Origin: Microvirga sp. VF16 | GTDB taxonomy: Bacteria > Pseudomonadota > Alphaproteobacteria > Rhizobiales > Beijerinckiaceae | Assembly (NCBI RefSeq): GCF_016864375.1 | Contig: NZ_CP069355.1 | Span: forward strand, 806,001 to 870,000 | Direction: 5' to 3' | Length of the DNA: 64,000 bases | Part shown: piece by piece, positions 26,643-35,416 of the stretch | Layout of the letters: each line of letters begins with the position of its first letter | Numbering within the stretch: the first letter of the stretch is position 1 | Position numbers and translations under genes: made by a program | The notes under the pieces: generated by a model | Told to the model about the DNA's origin: nothing | Database searches by the model: none | The model's input: only the letters and a program-made list of their open reading frames with translations

Positions 26643-27860
26643 ATGATGAATCGCAGACAACTCCTTGCCACAATGGCAAGCAGCGCGCTCCTAGCCTCTG
26701 CTCACGAGAGCTTCGCCCAAGCAGCCCCGACTTTCCGCATCGGTGCTCTCAATTCCATCACGGGAGCGGGGCAAGCCTACGGAACGGGCATGCAGAAGAT
26801 GATTCTGGCTGCCGTGGAGGAGGTCAACGCAGCCGGCGGCGCCGCAGGGCGGAAGATCGAAGTGGTGGCTGATGACGATCAAAGCCAGCCTCAAGCCGCT
26901 GTCCTTGCGGCGAAGAAACTCATCGAGATCAACAAGGTCCAGGCACTTGTCGGCTCCTGGTCCTCGGGCGTGGCACTTGCGACGATTCCTTTGGCGAATG
27001 ATGCCAACATCCTGCTGATGACCACTGGTGGCGCTCCGGAGATCACAAGTCCCAAGGTTAACGCGAAGGGACTCGTTTACCGCTTCAACGCAACGAGCGA
27101 GGGGTTTGGCCGTGCCTTTGCCGAGGTTTGCGCGAGGGAGGGCTTCAAGCACCCAGCCACGATGGCCTTCAACAATGCGTCCGGCATCGGCACTGTGGAA
27201 GGATTCCGCAAGGCCTGGGAAGCGAAAGGCGGCAAGGTCGTCGAGGCGGTCGTCTACGAGCCGAACCAGCCCAGTTATCGTTCGGAATTGCAGAGGGTGC
27301 TCGCAGCCAAGCCCGACGTGATCGTGACTGGATCCTATCTGGCCGACACCACTATCATTCTGCGCGAGTGGTTCCAGACAGGCGACACGCAGAAGTGGAT
27401 CATTGCCGGATGGGCGGCAAATCCCGACCTGATCAAGGCCGTCGGGCCAGAAGTCAGTGAAGGCATATTCTCCGTGGATTCGGTTTCCAACGAGGCCTCG
27501 ACCGCGTTCAAGAGCTTCGATGCCGCCTATCGCAAGGCAATGAACCAACCGGGGAGCACCAACGTCTATGCTGCGATAGCATGGGACATGGTCATCGTTC
27601 TCGCCCTCGCGATGGAAGCCGCGGGGCCAAACGCCGACATGGCAGCAATCAATGCAAAGATTAAAGAGATCACCAATGCACCCGGAAAGCAGGTCTCGAG
27701 CTTCGCCGAGGGCAAGGAAGCGCTAAAGAGCGGGAAGGTGAACTTCGATGGCGCTTCATCCGCGCTCGAGTTCAACGCGGCTGGCGACGTTACCCCTGAC
27801 TTCGGTCTCTCAGTGATCTCCAAGGGCGAGATTAGCCGGAAGTACATCGTCAAGATCTGA
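26643..27860 (+). CDS. Branched-chain-type ABC transporter substrate-binding protein
   Basis: A 405-residue type I periplasmic binding protein (LivJ/Peripla_BP_6 class). The N-terminus MMNRRQLLATMASSALL followed by SFAQAAP is a signal peptide with twin arginines, so Tat export is possible. The mature part opens with the family pattern FRIGALNSITGAGQAYG and AAVEEVNAAGG. AGAGGGAAA precedes ATG 26643. It is 58 bases after the amidohydrolase gene and followed by two permeases and two ATPases, making a complete Liv-type importer. The ligand is probably an amino acid derivative or small peptide. Confidence 0.87.
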   Translation: MMNRRQLLATMASSALLASAHESFAQAAPTFRIGALNSITGAGQAYGTGMQKMILAAVEEVNAAGGAAGRKIEVVADDDQSQPQAAVLAAKKLIEINKVQALVGSWSSGVALATIPLANDANILLMTTGGAPEITSPKVNAKGLVYRFNATSEGFGRAFAEVCAREGFKHPATMAFNNASGIGTVEGFRKAWEAKGGKVVEAVVYEPNQPSYRSELQRVLAAKPDVIVTGSYLADTTIILREWFQTGDTQKWIIAGWAANPDLIKAVGPEVSEGIFSVDSVSNEASTAFKSFDAAYRKAMNQPGSTNVYAAIAWDMVIVLALAMEAAGPNADMAAINAKIKEITNAPGKQVSSFAEGKEALKSGKVNFDGASSALEFNAAGDVTPDFGLSVISKGEISRKYIVKI

Positions 27861-27917
27861 GTACTGAGCGGGAAGGTGCGGCGGCCTCGGCTGCCCACCT
27901 TCACCGATGGAGTTAGC

Positions 27918-28784
27918 ATGACAGCATTTGCTGAACTTTTCATTGGCGGCCTCATGTCAGGCCTTGTCGTTGGTCTGGCCGCGCTTGGCATCACGCTGGT
28001 GTTCGGCATTGCGCGGTTCGCCAATGCGTCTGCTGGCGACGCGATGACGGCGGGAGCCTACGTGGCGTTGTCGGCTTCGGGTTTAACCGGGTCAATCATC
28101 ATGGGTGGCCTAGTCAGTGTTCTCGCAGGCGCTGCTATCGGCGTGGCTTCGTATGCTTTGGTTTTTCGGAAGTTGGCCGGAAGGTCCTCGGTAACTGCCC
28201 TTCTTGCGTCCATAGGTGTCGCCTTCATCATCCGTGCTGTCGTCGGTGTGATTTTCGGACATCAACAACAGGTGTTCCAACTTCCGCTCGTGCGACCGTT
28301 CCGCGTCTTCGACATTCGGATCCAGCCTAATGACCTCAACCTCGCCATCGTGGCAGCCACAACATTGGCGGTTGTATTCCTCATCCTGTATGCGACGCCC
28401 ATCGGCCGGCGCATGCGCGCTGTGGCTGACAATCCAGGGCTGGCTCAAATTTCCGGCATATCCCCGACCCGGGTGATGGTTGCGCTTTGGGCTTTGGCTG
28501 GCTCGGTCTCGGCGGTCGCAGGCGTAATGTCTGGGATCAAGACCGTGGTTACCCCGGAAATGGGCTGGGAAATGTTGCTGCCCGCTTTCGCCGCGGTGAT
28601 CCTGGGGGGTATCGGGCATCCGGTCGGAGCTGTGCTTGGTGGGATCCTCCTCGGGACACTCCAAGAGATTGCCACTCCTTTTGTTGGTTTCACATACAAG
28701 ATTGCAATTGCCTTTGCCGTACTCCTGGTCGTGCTGCTCCTGCGCCCGGTTGGCTTGCTCGGCCGAGTTGAGGGAGTTCGCTGA
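27918..28784 (+). CDS. Branched-chain-type ABC transporter permease, LivH-like
   Basis: A 288-residue inner-membrane permease of the LivH type, with about eight hydrophobic segments and the family opening GLMSGLVVGLAALGITLVFG. The loop AVADNPGLAQISGISPTRV contacts the ATPases. ATG 27918 is chosen for the family match; the open frame extends to 27876 but without a ribosome site. The TGA stop overlaps the ATG of the next gene. Confidence 0.9.
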   Translation: MTAFAELFIGGLMSGLVVGLAALGITLVFGIARFANASAGDAMTAGAYVALSASGLTGSIIMGGLVSVLAGAAIGVASYALVFRKLAGRSSVTALLASIGVAFIIRAVVGVIFGHQQQVFQLPLVRPFRVFDIRIQPNDLNLAIVAATTLAVVFLILYATPIGRRMRAVADNPGLAQISGISPTRVMVALWALAGSVSAVAGVMSGIKTVVTPEMGWEMLLPAFAAVILGGIGHPVGAVLGGILLGTLQEIATPFVGFTYKIAIAFAVLLVVLLLRPVGLLGRVEGVR

Positions 28785-29671
28785 TGGAAGCCTACCTGGT
28801 CGCGATCGCGATTATCACAGCGATCTACGTCCTTCTTGCCATGGGCTTGAACCTGCAATACGGCCTGACCGGGCTCATCAACTTCGGTCATGTCGGCTTC
28901 TTTTGCATCGGTGCCTACACTGCGGCCCTCTTGGGCCAAGTCGGGATCCCATGGCCTATCGCGTTTCTAGCAGGGGCTGCCCTCGCGGCGCTGGCCGCTT
29001 GGCCGCTGGGATTGGTCAGTCTCAAGTTGCGTGAGGATTATTTTGGCATCGTCTCGCTCGGGTTCTCCGAAGTCCTTAGGATCATCGTAACGAGTGAACG
29101 GTGGTTGACGAACGGCGTTCAAGGCATTCCCAACATCCCGAAGCTGATGGGCTTCATCGGGACCGGAATGGCTCAGGCACTTGCGGTTCTGGCACTGCTC
29201 GTCGGTCTCAACGTGCTAGCGGTCTTTGCAATGCGATGCATCGTTCGCTCCCCCTTCGGACGCATGATCGAGGCGATCCGCGACAACGAGGAGGCCGTAA
29301 AGGCACTCGGCAAGGATCCCGCCCGGTTCAAGATCCAGGTGTTGATGCTCGGATCAGCGCTCGCTGGCCTCGCCGGAGGAGTCTATGCGCATTACATCGG
29401 ATTCATATCGCCTGAGCAATTCATCCCGTTTGTCACGTTCACCATCTGGATGGCGATCATCATCGGTGGTGTGGGACGTGTCTCCGGAGCCCTGGCCGGT
29501 ACGCTGATCCTCATGACATTCATGGAAGGATCCCGTTTCCTGCGCGACGTCCTGCCATTCATTTCCGAGGTTGAAATGACCAGCATCCGTCTCGGGGTCA
29601 TCGGACTCGCGCTGGTGCTCTTCACGCTCTACCGCCCACAAGGTCTGATGGGAGATTTCACGAAGCGATGA
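28784..29671 (+). CDS. Branched-chain-type ABC transporter permease, LivM-like
   Basis: A 295-residue LivM-type permease. Typical features are the early NLQYGLTGLINFGHVGFFCIG motif and the coupling loop FGRMIEAIRDNEEAVKALGKD. It overlaps both neighbours (TGATG at the left, ATGA at the right), so translation of the whole importer is coupled. It pairs with the LivH-like protein to form the membrane channel. Confidence 0.92.
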   Translation: MEAYLVAIAIITAIYVLLAMGLNLQYGLTGLINFGHVGFFCIGAYTAALLGQVGIPWPIAFLAGAALAALAAWPLGLVSLKLREDYFGIVSLGFSEVLRIIVTSERWLTNGVQGIPNIPKLMGFIGTGMAQALAVLALLVGLNVLAVFAMRCIVRSPFGRMIEAIRDNEEAVKALGKDPARFKIQVLMLGSALAGLAGGVYAHYIGFISPEQFIPFVTFTIWMAIIIGGVGRVSGALAGTLILMTFMEGSRFLRDVLPFISEVEMTSIRLGVIGLALVLFTLYRPQGLMGDFTKR

Positions 29672-30426
29672 TCCTTGCAATCGAAGGTCTCACAAAGGTC
29701 TACGGCGCGCTGCGAGTAGTAGACAACGTATCCTTTACCGTGCCGAGTGGCGACGTTGTCGGAGTGATCGGTCCGAACGGAGCGGGGAAATCCACCTTGT
29801 TCTCGTTGGTGACCGGCTTCCTGAACGCCGCTGAAGGCCAGGTGCGCCTGGACGGTAAGCCAATTGGACATCTGTCCTCGGTCGAGCGGGCTCGCAGCGG
29901 CATGGTGCGAACGTTCCAAGTGCCTCGGGAATTCAGCCATCTCACCGTCAGGCAGAACCTCATGGCGGCTGCGCCAAAGCAAAGCGGTGAGAGTCTCGTC
30001 GACCTGTTCTTCCGTCCAGGGCGTATTCGGGAGGAGGAAGACATCATCTCCCGGAAGGTCGACACCATGCTCGACTTTCTTCGGCTGGCACACGTCGCCC
30101 ATACGCCAGCGGGTCGCCTTTCAGGGGGGCAAAAGAAGCTGGTGGAACTTGGGCGCGCGCTCATGACGGGGGCCCGTCTGATCCTGCTGGACGAACCCTT
30201 TGCAGGTGTCAATCCAGTGCTGATCGAAGAGATCGTGGAGCGCGTTCGAGAGCTTAACGCCAAGGGGATCGGCTTTCTTATCATCGAGCATGATCTCGGT
30301 GCGCTCACACGCCTTGTTTCGACCCTTCACGTTATGGACCGTGGGCGCCTCATCGCCTCAGGCGTGCCCGCCGAAGTATTGGCGAACAAGCAGGTACGTG
30401 AAGCATATCTAGGAGGTACATCATGA
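29668..30426 (+). CDS. Branched-chain-type ABC transporter ATPase, LivG-like
   Basis: A 252-residue ABC ATPase: Walker A GPNGAGKST, signature LSGGQKKLVELGRALM, Walker B LILLDEPFAGVNP and switch His IIEHDLG. The GVNP after Walker B is characteristic of LivG. ATG overlaps the permease stop by four bases, and its own TGA overlaps livF in the same way. Confidence 0.92.
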   Translation: MILAIEGLTKVYGALRVVDNVSFTVPSGDVVGVIGPNGAGKSTLFSLVTGFLNAAEGQVRLDGKPIGHLSSVERARSGMVRTFQVPREFSHLTVRQNLMAAAPKQSGESLVDLFFRPGRIREEEDIISRKVDTMLDFLRLAHVAHTPAGRLSGGQKKLVELGRALMTGARLILLDEPFAGVNPVLIEEIVERVRELNAKGIGFLIIEHDLGALTRLVSTLHVMDRGRLIASGVPAEVLANKQVREAYLGGTS

Positions 30427-31130
30427 CGGTTCTGTCCATTGAGAGCCTCAAAGGTGGCTATAGCGAGGTCGACATCCTGAATGGGATCAACCTGATATTG
30501 AAGGAAGGTGAGATCCTGACGGTTGCCGGAACCAATGGAGCTGGCAAGTCGACCCTTGCGAAAGCGGTTGTGGGCCTTCTGCCGCGTGTCAGCGGATCGG
30601 TTCGACTTCATGGAAAGGACATCACGTCACTAGCACCCGAAAAGCGTGCGCAACACGGTATTGGCTACGTTCCGCAGGTCGCCAATGTGTTTCCATCGCT
30701 CACAATCACTGAGAATCTCGAAGTTGTGCAAGGTGTACAGGATCGCAAAGCGCGGATTGCGGAGATGTTCCGGCTCTTCCCAGCCTTGGCTGAACGCAAG
30801 CGGTCTCGGGCCGGGCGACTCTCGGGTGGCGAACGGCAACAGTTGGCTTATGCGCGGGCATTGATGACACGGCCCAGGGTCGTTGTATTGGATGAGCCAA
30901 CGGCGGCGCTTTCACCTGTCCTGGTAGCGGACAGCTTTTCCCGCATCGCGAGTTTGGCGTCCGATGGAACAAGCGTGCTTCTGATTGAGCAGCGAGCCCG
31001 TCAAGCGTTGGCGATCTCTGATCAGGGAGCCATCATGGATGGTGGAAAAGTCGCTATGGAAGGGCCCGCAGTCGAATTGTTGAACAATGATCAAGCTGCT
31101 GACCTTTATCTCGGACACTACTCCACTTAA
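30423..31130 (+). CDS. Branched-chain-type ABC transporter ATPase, LivF-like
   Basis: A 235-residue ABC ATPase with Walker A GTNGAGKST, signature LSGGERQQLAYARALM and Walker B VVVLDEPTAALSP. It completes the importer with LivG. Last gene of the amidohydrolase-Liv operon; about 258 bases follow with no gene but with candidate operator B. Confidence 0.92.
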   Translation: MTVLSIESLKGGYSEVDILNGINLILKEGEILTVAGTNGAGKSTLAKAVVGLLPRVSGSVRLHGKDITSLAPEKRAQHGIGYVPQVANVFPSLTITENLEVVQGVQDRKARIAEMFRLFPALAERKRSRAGRLSGGERQQLAYARALMTRPRVVVLDEPTAALSPVLVADSFSRIASLASDGTSVLLIEQRARQALAISDQGAIMDGGKVAMEGPAVELLNNDQAADLYLGHYST

Positions 31131-31295
31131 CCGGCTTCTGGCCTTCCCTGGTGGATGCCTTCAGTCGAGTGATTTCCTCTTAACCAATTCAACAGACGTG
31201 TCGGCGATGTCTCAGCAGCCTCGGTGAGACATTCGGTCGTATAAGACGCACCACGTCACCACTCTCTTCTTGCAGCGGTTTCGCAAGATCGGTAT

Positions 31296-31317
31296 ATGTC
31301 ATTCAGAATAATGACAT
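31296..31317. promoter_or_regulatory. Candidate operator B (perfect inverted repeat)
   Basis: ATGTCATT (31296-31303), six bases, then AATGACAT (31310-31317): a perfect 8-bp inverted repeat, the best copy of the motif also seen at 17371, 33784 and 36206. It lies 73 bases upstream of the second epimerase gene and is preceded by CGCAAGATCGGTAT, resembling the CGCAATCGGTAT before site A. Confidence 0.65.
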
Positions 31318-31388
31318 GGTTCATTACAAGCGAACACAGGATGCGTCGGTCCAATCGACGTATGCCTAGTGAAGGATCCAGGCATACC

Positions 31389-32393
31389 CCATGCGTACGA
31401 ACCGTCTCTTCACTGTCATTGACTCCCACACCGCCGGGCATCCTACCCGCGTGGTCACGGCAGGTATCCCTCCGCTGCCTGGGCAATCCGTCCGCGAGCA
31501 GCGGGATTACTTCCGCGAGCACCATGACGAGTTGAGGGGGCTGTTGCTTCACGAACCGCGCGGGCATGCCGCCATGGCGGCGGCGGTGCCCGTGCCTTCC
31601 CGGGAGGCGGATCGGGGGCTGTTCTTCGTCTTCTCGTACAGCTATGCCGACATGTGCGGCCACGCCACGATCGGCTATGTCGCCAGTCTTGCGGCCATGG
31701 GCGCGCTGCCGTCGAATTTCGAGCAGAACGGCATGTCCATTGAGACCCCGGCCGGCATCGTCCATGTGACCGGCACATTCGAGGCTGACCGTCTTACATC
31801 CGTCGTGCTGCGCAACGTTCCCTCCTTCGTGACCGAGGCTGACATCACCGTCGAGGCCGAGGGCCTCGGCACGGTCACCTGCGATATCGCCTATGGTGGG
31901 ATCGTGTATGCGCTGGTGGATGCAAGCCAGGTCGATCTTCCCTTCGACATCGGCCACGCCAACCAATGGTGCCGTGCGGGTGTGGCCATCAAGGAAGCGC
32001 TCAACGGCCGCAGCAAAGCTCCCTCGCAGGTCAGCAGCGTGCTGTTCCACCAGGCCATTGAGGGCGGATCCCGCCATCTGGTGATCTTGGCCGGCAACAA
32101 GTTCGACCGCTCGCCCTGCGGCACCGGCACCTCCGCGCGTCTGGCCCAGCTCCACGTCCGTGGAGAGTTGGCGGAGGGCGCGCCCTACCGGGCCGAGAAC
32201 ATTCTCGGCGTCCCTTTCGCGGCCAAGGTCGTCGGCGTGTCTGAGGGTAAGGACGGCCAGCCTGCCGTGATCCCGGAGATCCGCGGCATGGCTCATGTCA
32301 GTGCATTTTCCACTCTGGTGCTGGAAGCGGACGATCCGCTGCCGGCTGGTTTCCTTCCCGGCTGAGGGAGAACGCCATGAAATTCGACCTGTC
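31389..32393. repeat. Exact 1005-bp direct repeat, copy 2
   Basis: Identical to 18268-19272. It includes the complete epimerase gene and, after its stop, GAGGGAGAACGCC and the first six codons of the transporter permease, which here lead nowhere. Left edge is two bases before the ATG. No insertion-sequence ends flank it. Confidence 0.9.
31391..32365 (+). CDS. Proline racemase-family epimerase (probable 4-hydroxyproline 2-epimerase), copy 2
   Basis: The 324-residue product is identical to that of 18270-19244, with both catalytic cysteines (C89 and C243). It has lost the original leader: immediately upstream is unrelated sequence with candidate operator B, and no good ribosome site precedes ATG 31391 (CATACCCC), so expression may be weak or rely on an upstream start at ATG 31341. 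It is followed 120 bases later by a D-amino-acid oxidoreductase gene, its likely pathway partner. Recent duplication, gene conversion or an assembly error would all explain the identity. Confidence 0.85.
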   Translation: MRTNRLFTVIDSHTAGHPTRVVTAGIPPLPGQSVREQRDYFREHHDELRGLLLHEPRGHAAMAAAVPVPSREADRGLFFVFSYSYADMCGHATIGYVASLAAMGALPSNFEQNGMSIETPAGIVHVTGTFEADRLTSVVLRNVPSFVTEADITVEAEGLGTVTCDIAYGGIVYALVDASQVDLPFDIGHANQWCRAGVAIKEALNGRSKAPSQVSSVLFHQAIEGGSRHLVILAGNKFDRSPCGTGTSARLAQLHVRGELAEGAPYRAENILGVPFAAKVVGVSEGKDGQPAVIPEIRGMAHVSAFSTLVLEADDPLPAGFLPG

Positions 32394-32485
32394 CTCGCAC
32401 GCATACTCCGGACACAGAACAACTCCATGCGATGGCTCGGCCAAGTCGGCCGCCCGTACGGCCTCGTGTAGGCAGGAGACTCTCA

Positions 32486-33721
32486 ATGGCTGAACCCCAT
32501 AAGATCGCCGTCATCGGCGGCGGCGTGATCGGCGTAAGTTGCGCCCTCATGCTGGCACGGGAAGGGCACCGCGTCACCGTCATCGAAGAGGGACGCATCG
32601 GTCATGGTTGCTCTTGGGGCAATGGGGCCCAATACAATGTCGGTACGTCGCTACCCATGGCGTATCCAGGCGTGATGCGGCAGGCACTTCGCTGGCTTGC
32701 CGACGCGAAAGGCCCAGTGCGTCTCGCTCCGCGCGATCTGCCCCGGAACATCCCGTGGCTTGTCCGATTTCTTCGCACCGGCCAGCCCAAGGCGTGGGAG
32801 GCAGCTTATACGGCTCTGCATGCTCTCAATGCCCCTTGTGCAGCCCTCTACCGCGATATGCTCGGTGACATCGGCTGGGAAAGGGTCTTTCGGCCGAGCG
32901 GAGCGCTGCATGTCTACAGGGACCCAGCACCTGGGGCTCTGGACGAGCGAATTGCCTATCTACGTGCCATTCACAACGCGGCTTTCGAGAAGGTCAATGC
33001 CGAAGAGATACGCGAGTTGGAGCCCAACCTCTCCACGGGCTACCAACGCGGCATCTTCTTTCCCGGGAGCGGCTTCATCGACTCCCCACTGAAACTGGTG
33101 GAGACCCTCATGGAGCGGGCCACTGCCTCGGGCGCAACGACCCTGGAAGCGCGGGTTCGATCCATCGAACCCGGCACCGACGCAGTGACGCTGCACACAA
33201 GCGCCGGCCCGCAACGCTACGATGCGGTGGTCATAGCCGCCGGCATTGCCAGCCGTGAACTGGCAAAGCCTTTGGGGATCTCGCTATCCTTGGCCAGCGA
33301 GCGAGGCTATCATATCGCGTTGCCAGGCATTTCCGGCCTCATCAACCGTCCTGTAACCGATACCGGCTCGGCCTTCGTTGCCACACCCCTTGCACAGGAA
33401 TTGCGCATCGTCGGCATCGCTGAGTTCGATACGGCTAACGCGTTGCCAGACGATAGGCAAAGTGAAAAGCTGCTCACCGGTGCCCGCTCCATGATACCGA
33501 ATTTGCATGTCGAGAGTGTACGACGCTGGATGGGTGTGCGGCCTTCGACACCTGACAGCCTGCCGATCATCGGCGCACATCCCAGGCATCCGTGTGTCCT
33601 GTTCGCCACTGGTCACGGGCACATGGGCCTCAGCGGTGCGCCTATGACCGCTGCCCTAGTTTCCGATCTCGTCGCCGGTCGAGCGCCCCGGGTATCCTGT
33701 ATCCCTTATAGGGTAAGGTGA
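32486..33721 (+). CDS. FAD-dependent D-amino-acid oxidoreductase (DadA/HypO-like)
   Basis: A 411-residue flavoprotein of the DAO family. The FAD-binding GGGVIG is at residues 10-15 and the following acidic end of the second strand is VTVIEEG. The C-terminus has WMGVRPSTPDSLPIIG and FATGHGHMGLSGAPMT, typical of DadA-like dehydrogenases. In the hydroxyproline route such an enzyme (HypO or the HypPQO complex) oxidises cis-4-hydroxy-D-proline to the pyrroline that the DapA-type enzyme at 20764 uses; this is the one step missing from the 17-24 kb operon. GCAGGAG lies 9 bases before ATG 32486. D-proline or a general D-amino acid is an alternative substrate. Confidence 0.82.
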   Translation: MAEPHKIAVIGGGVIGVSCALMLAREGHRVTVIEEGRIGHGCSWGNGAQYNVGTSLPMAYPGVMRQALRWLADAKGPVRLAPRDLPRNIPWLVRFLRTGQPKAWEAAYTALHALNAPCAALYRDMLGDIGWERVFRPSGALHVYRDPAPGALDERIAYLRAIHNAAFEKVNAEEIRELEPNLSTGYQRGIFFPGSGFIDSPLKLVETLMERATASGATTLEARVRSIEPGTDAVTLHTSAGPQRYDAVVIAAGIASRELAKPLGISLSLASERGYHIALPGISGLINRPVTDTGSAFVATPLAQELRIVGIAEFDTANALPDDRQSEKLLTGARSMIPNLHVESVRRWMGVRPSTPDSLPIIGAHPRHPCVLFATGHGHMGLSGAPMTAALVSDLVAGRAPRVSCIPYRVR

Positions 33722-33783
33722 AGCCGTTCGCGTAGTCCGACGCGGTCAAAAACTAATGCCTTGCACCAGCGGGTGGCAATTGG

Positions 33784-33808
33784 TATGGATCATTCGAGCA
33801 ATGATATA
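33784..33808. promoter_or_regulatory. Candidate operator C (shared inverted repeat)
   Basis: GGATCATT, five bases, AATGATATA, preceded by CAATTGGTATG, closely resembling site A (CAATCGGTATG). It stands before the decayed aldehyde dehydrogenase tail and about 205 bases upstream of the MocR-type regulator gene. Confidence 0.5.
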
Positions 33809-33855
33809 AGTCGATCAGATCTGGGGAGAAGCTTGCGATTGGGCCATCTATGTCC

Positions 33856-33990
33856 TTGAGATGGCAATTACGATCCTGGAAACTCCTTCGATCGCATAGG
33901 CGACAGACGCCAAGGCCTCAGGAGTTGCTCCGCACTACTTCATACCGGTTCGGTCAAGGAGTATGTCGGCTACCATCAGGCGTATCGGCA
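33856..33990 (+). pseudogene. Decayed 3' tail of an aldehyde dehydrogenase gene
   Basis: The sequence ATTACGATCCTGGAAACTCC followed by CGCATAGGCGACAG lines up with the end of the gene at 22720 (the codons for VTIPETPFGGIGDSG), and GGTCAAGGAGTATGTCGG encodes VKEYVG, matching the VKKYVG tail. Frameshifts and missing bases separate the blocks, and everything 5' of this is gone. So a second semialdehyde dehydrogenase gene once stood here, behind candidate operator C. By-eye alignment only. Confidence 0.55.
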
Positions 33991-34012
33991 CAACGCGAGA
34001 CGAGCTTGGTAA

Positions 34013-35416
34013 ATGGAACATCGGTCGATGGACTCGGATAAGGTGAAGTTTTCCGGGTGGCTGCCAAGACAGTTGTCACCTGAGGGGCCGCGTTATTTGG
34101 CTCTGGTGGATGCCCTGCAACAGGATGTCAACGAAGGTCTCCTGCAAGACGGCTCCCGGCTTCCCGCGCATCGGGAACTGGCCCAGCAGTTGGGATTATC
34201 CGTCGGAACCGTCGCCAAAGCCTATCAGGAAGCTGAGCAGCGCGGCATCATCAGCGGCCGTGTGGGCCATGGCACCTTTGTGCGTCGCCCCGCCCTGAGC
34301 CGCAACCAGGCGTCGGTCCCGCGAGAGCCATTGAACATGGCGTTGAACGTGCCGGCACAAGGACACGAGACCGAGATCCTATCGGAACTGTTGGCTGATA
34401 TTTCGAACACGCGCGATCTTGCACCGCTTCTGAACTACCATCCTCATGGCGGTATCATGCGGCATCGCGAGGTCATCGCTGCATCCATCTTCGGCTCGTC
34501 CACAGCGGACGCGACACGGTTATTCTTATGTAACGGCGCGCAGCATGCGATCGACATCGCGTTGCGCCTCGTAGCAAAGCCTGGTGATAGCATCCTCGTA
34601 GAAAGCCTCACCTATTCTGGCTTCAAGGCTATTGCCGCGGCTAACAACCTCACACTTATTCCTGTGGCCATGGATGGCGAGGGCGCTGATCCTGACGCTC
34701 TCGAGACTGCGTGCCGGACTTCAGGTGCCAAGGTGTTCTACTGCATGCCGACCTTGCAAAGCCCAACGGCTCGCACCATGAGTCCTACCCGTCGGCGCCG
34801 CATCGCCGAATTGGCCGAACGCTACGACCTGACGATCATCGAGGACGATGTCTATGGCTTCTTCCTGCCCGAACGGGATGTTTCACTTACGGAGCTCATC
34901 CCCGACCGTAGCTTCTACATTACCTCCTATTCGAAGTGCGTCGCGCCGGGCTTCCGCCTTGGAACATTAACGGTGCCATCCGCCTTCAAGGGGCAGACCG
35001 AGCTCCTCCTTCACGCCTCGGCTTGGTTCGTGGCTCCCATGCTCAGTGAAATGGCAGTGCGGCTTTACGATAGTGGAAAATTGGACGACTTGATACGCGA
35101 GCGTCGGCACCAGGCACTCGACCGCTATCGTGTGTTTTCCGGCGTTTTTCCCACGGCAGAGAAGCTGAGGTTTCCGCCATTTTTCGGTTGGCTGCCACTG
35201 CCCGTGGAATGGTCGGCAGCCGGTCTCGCTTCCGCGACGCGTCGGCACAACATTATCGTCACGCCCCCCATCGCATCCACAGTGGACGACGCAGACCCAG
35301 GCGCGATCCGCGTCTGCTTGGGTGGGGCGAAGGACCTGACCGAACTCTCGCACGCCTTGTACACGCTCAACGAGATTATTGCCCGCCCGCCCATGAACGT
35401 GTTCTCAGTTGCCTAG
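34013..35416 (+). CDS. MocR-type (GntR HTH plus aminotransferase) transcriptional regulator
   Basis: A 467-residue regulator. Residues about 25-92 form a GntR winged helix-turn-helix (LPAHRELAQQLGLSVGTVAK, ending GRVGHGTFV), and the rest is an aspartate aminotransferase-fold domain with the PLP lysine K308 (SYSKCVAPGFRLG), the NGAQHAID cofactor region and IIEDDVYG with the PLP-ring aspartate. MocR proteins sense PLP adducts of amino compounds and regulate nearby genes. ATG 34013 or 34028 could be the start. It lies after the second epimerase-oxidase module and among the four shared operator-like sites, which makes it the best candidate reader of those sites, although RpiR or unlinked regulators are not excluded. 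Confidence 0.85.
   Translation: MEHRSMDSDKVKFSGWLPRQLSPEGPRYLALVDALQQDVNEGLLQDGSRLPAHRELAQQLGLSVGTVAKAYQEAEQRGIISGRVGHGTFVRRPALSRNQASVPREPLNMALNVPAQGHETEILSELLADISNTRDLAPLLNYHPHGGIMRHREVIAASIFGSSTADATRLFLCNGAQHAIDIALRLVAKPGDSILVESLTYSGFKAIAAANNLTLIPVAMDGEGADPDALETACRTSGAKVFYCMPTLQSPTARTMSPTRRRRIAELAERYDLTIIEDDVYGFFLPERDVSLTELIPDRSFYITSYSKCVAPGFRLGTLTVPSAFKGQTELLLHASAWFVAPMLSEMAVRLYDSGKLDDLIRERRHQALDRYRVFSGVFPTAEKLRFPPFFGWLPLPVEWSAAGLASATRRHNIIVTPPIASTVDDADPGAIRVCLGGAKDLTELSHALYTLNEIIARPPMNVFSVA

Noticed and set aside
31391..32365. Treating the second epimerase as an independently acquired paralogue
   Set aside because: Every base, including the six codons of the next gene, is identical to 18268-19272, so it is a copy.
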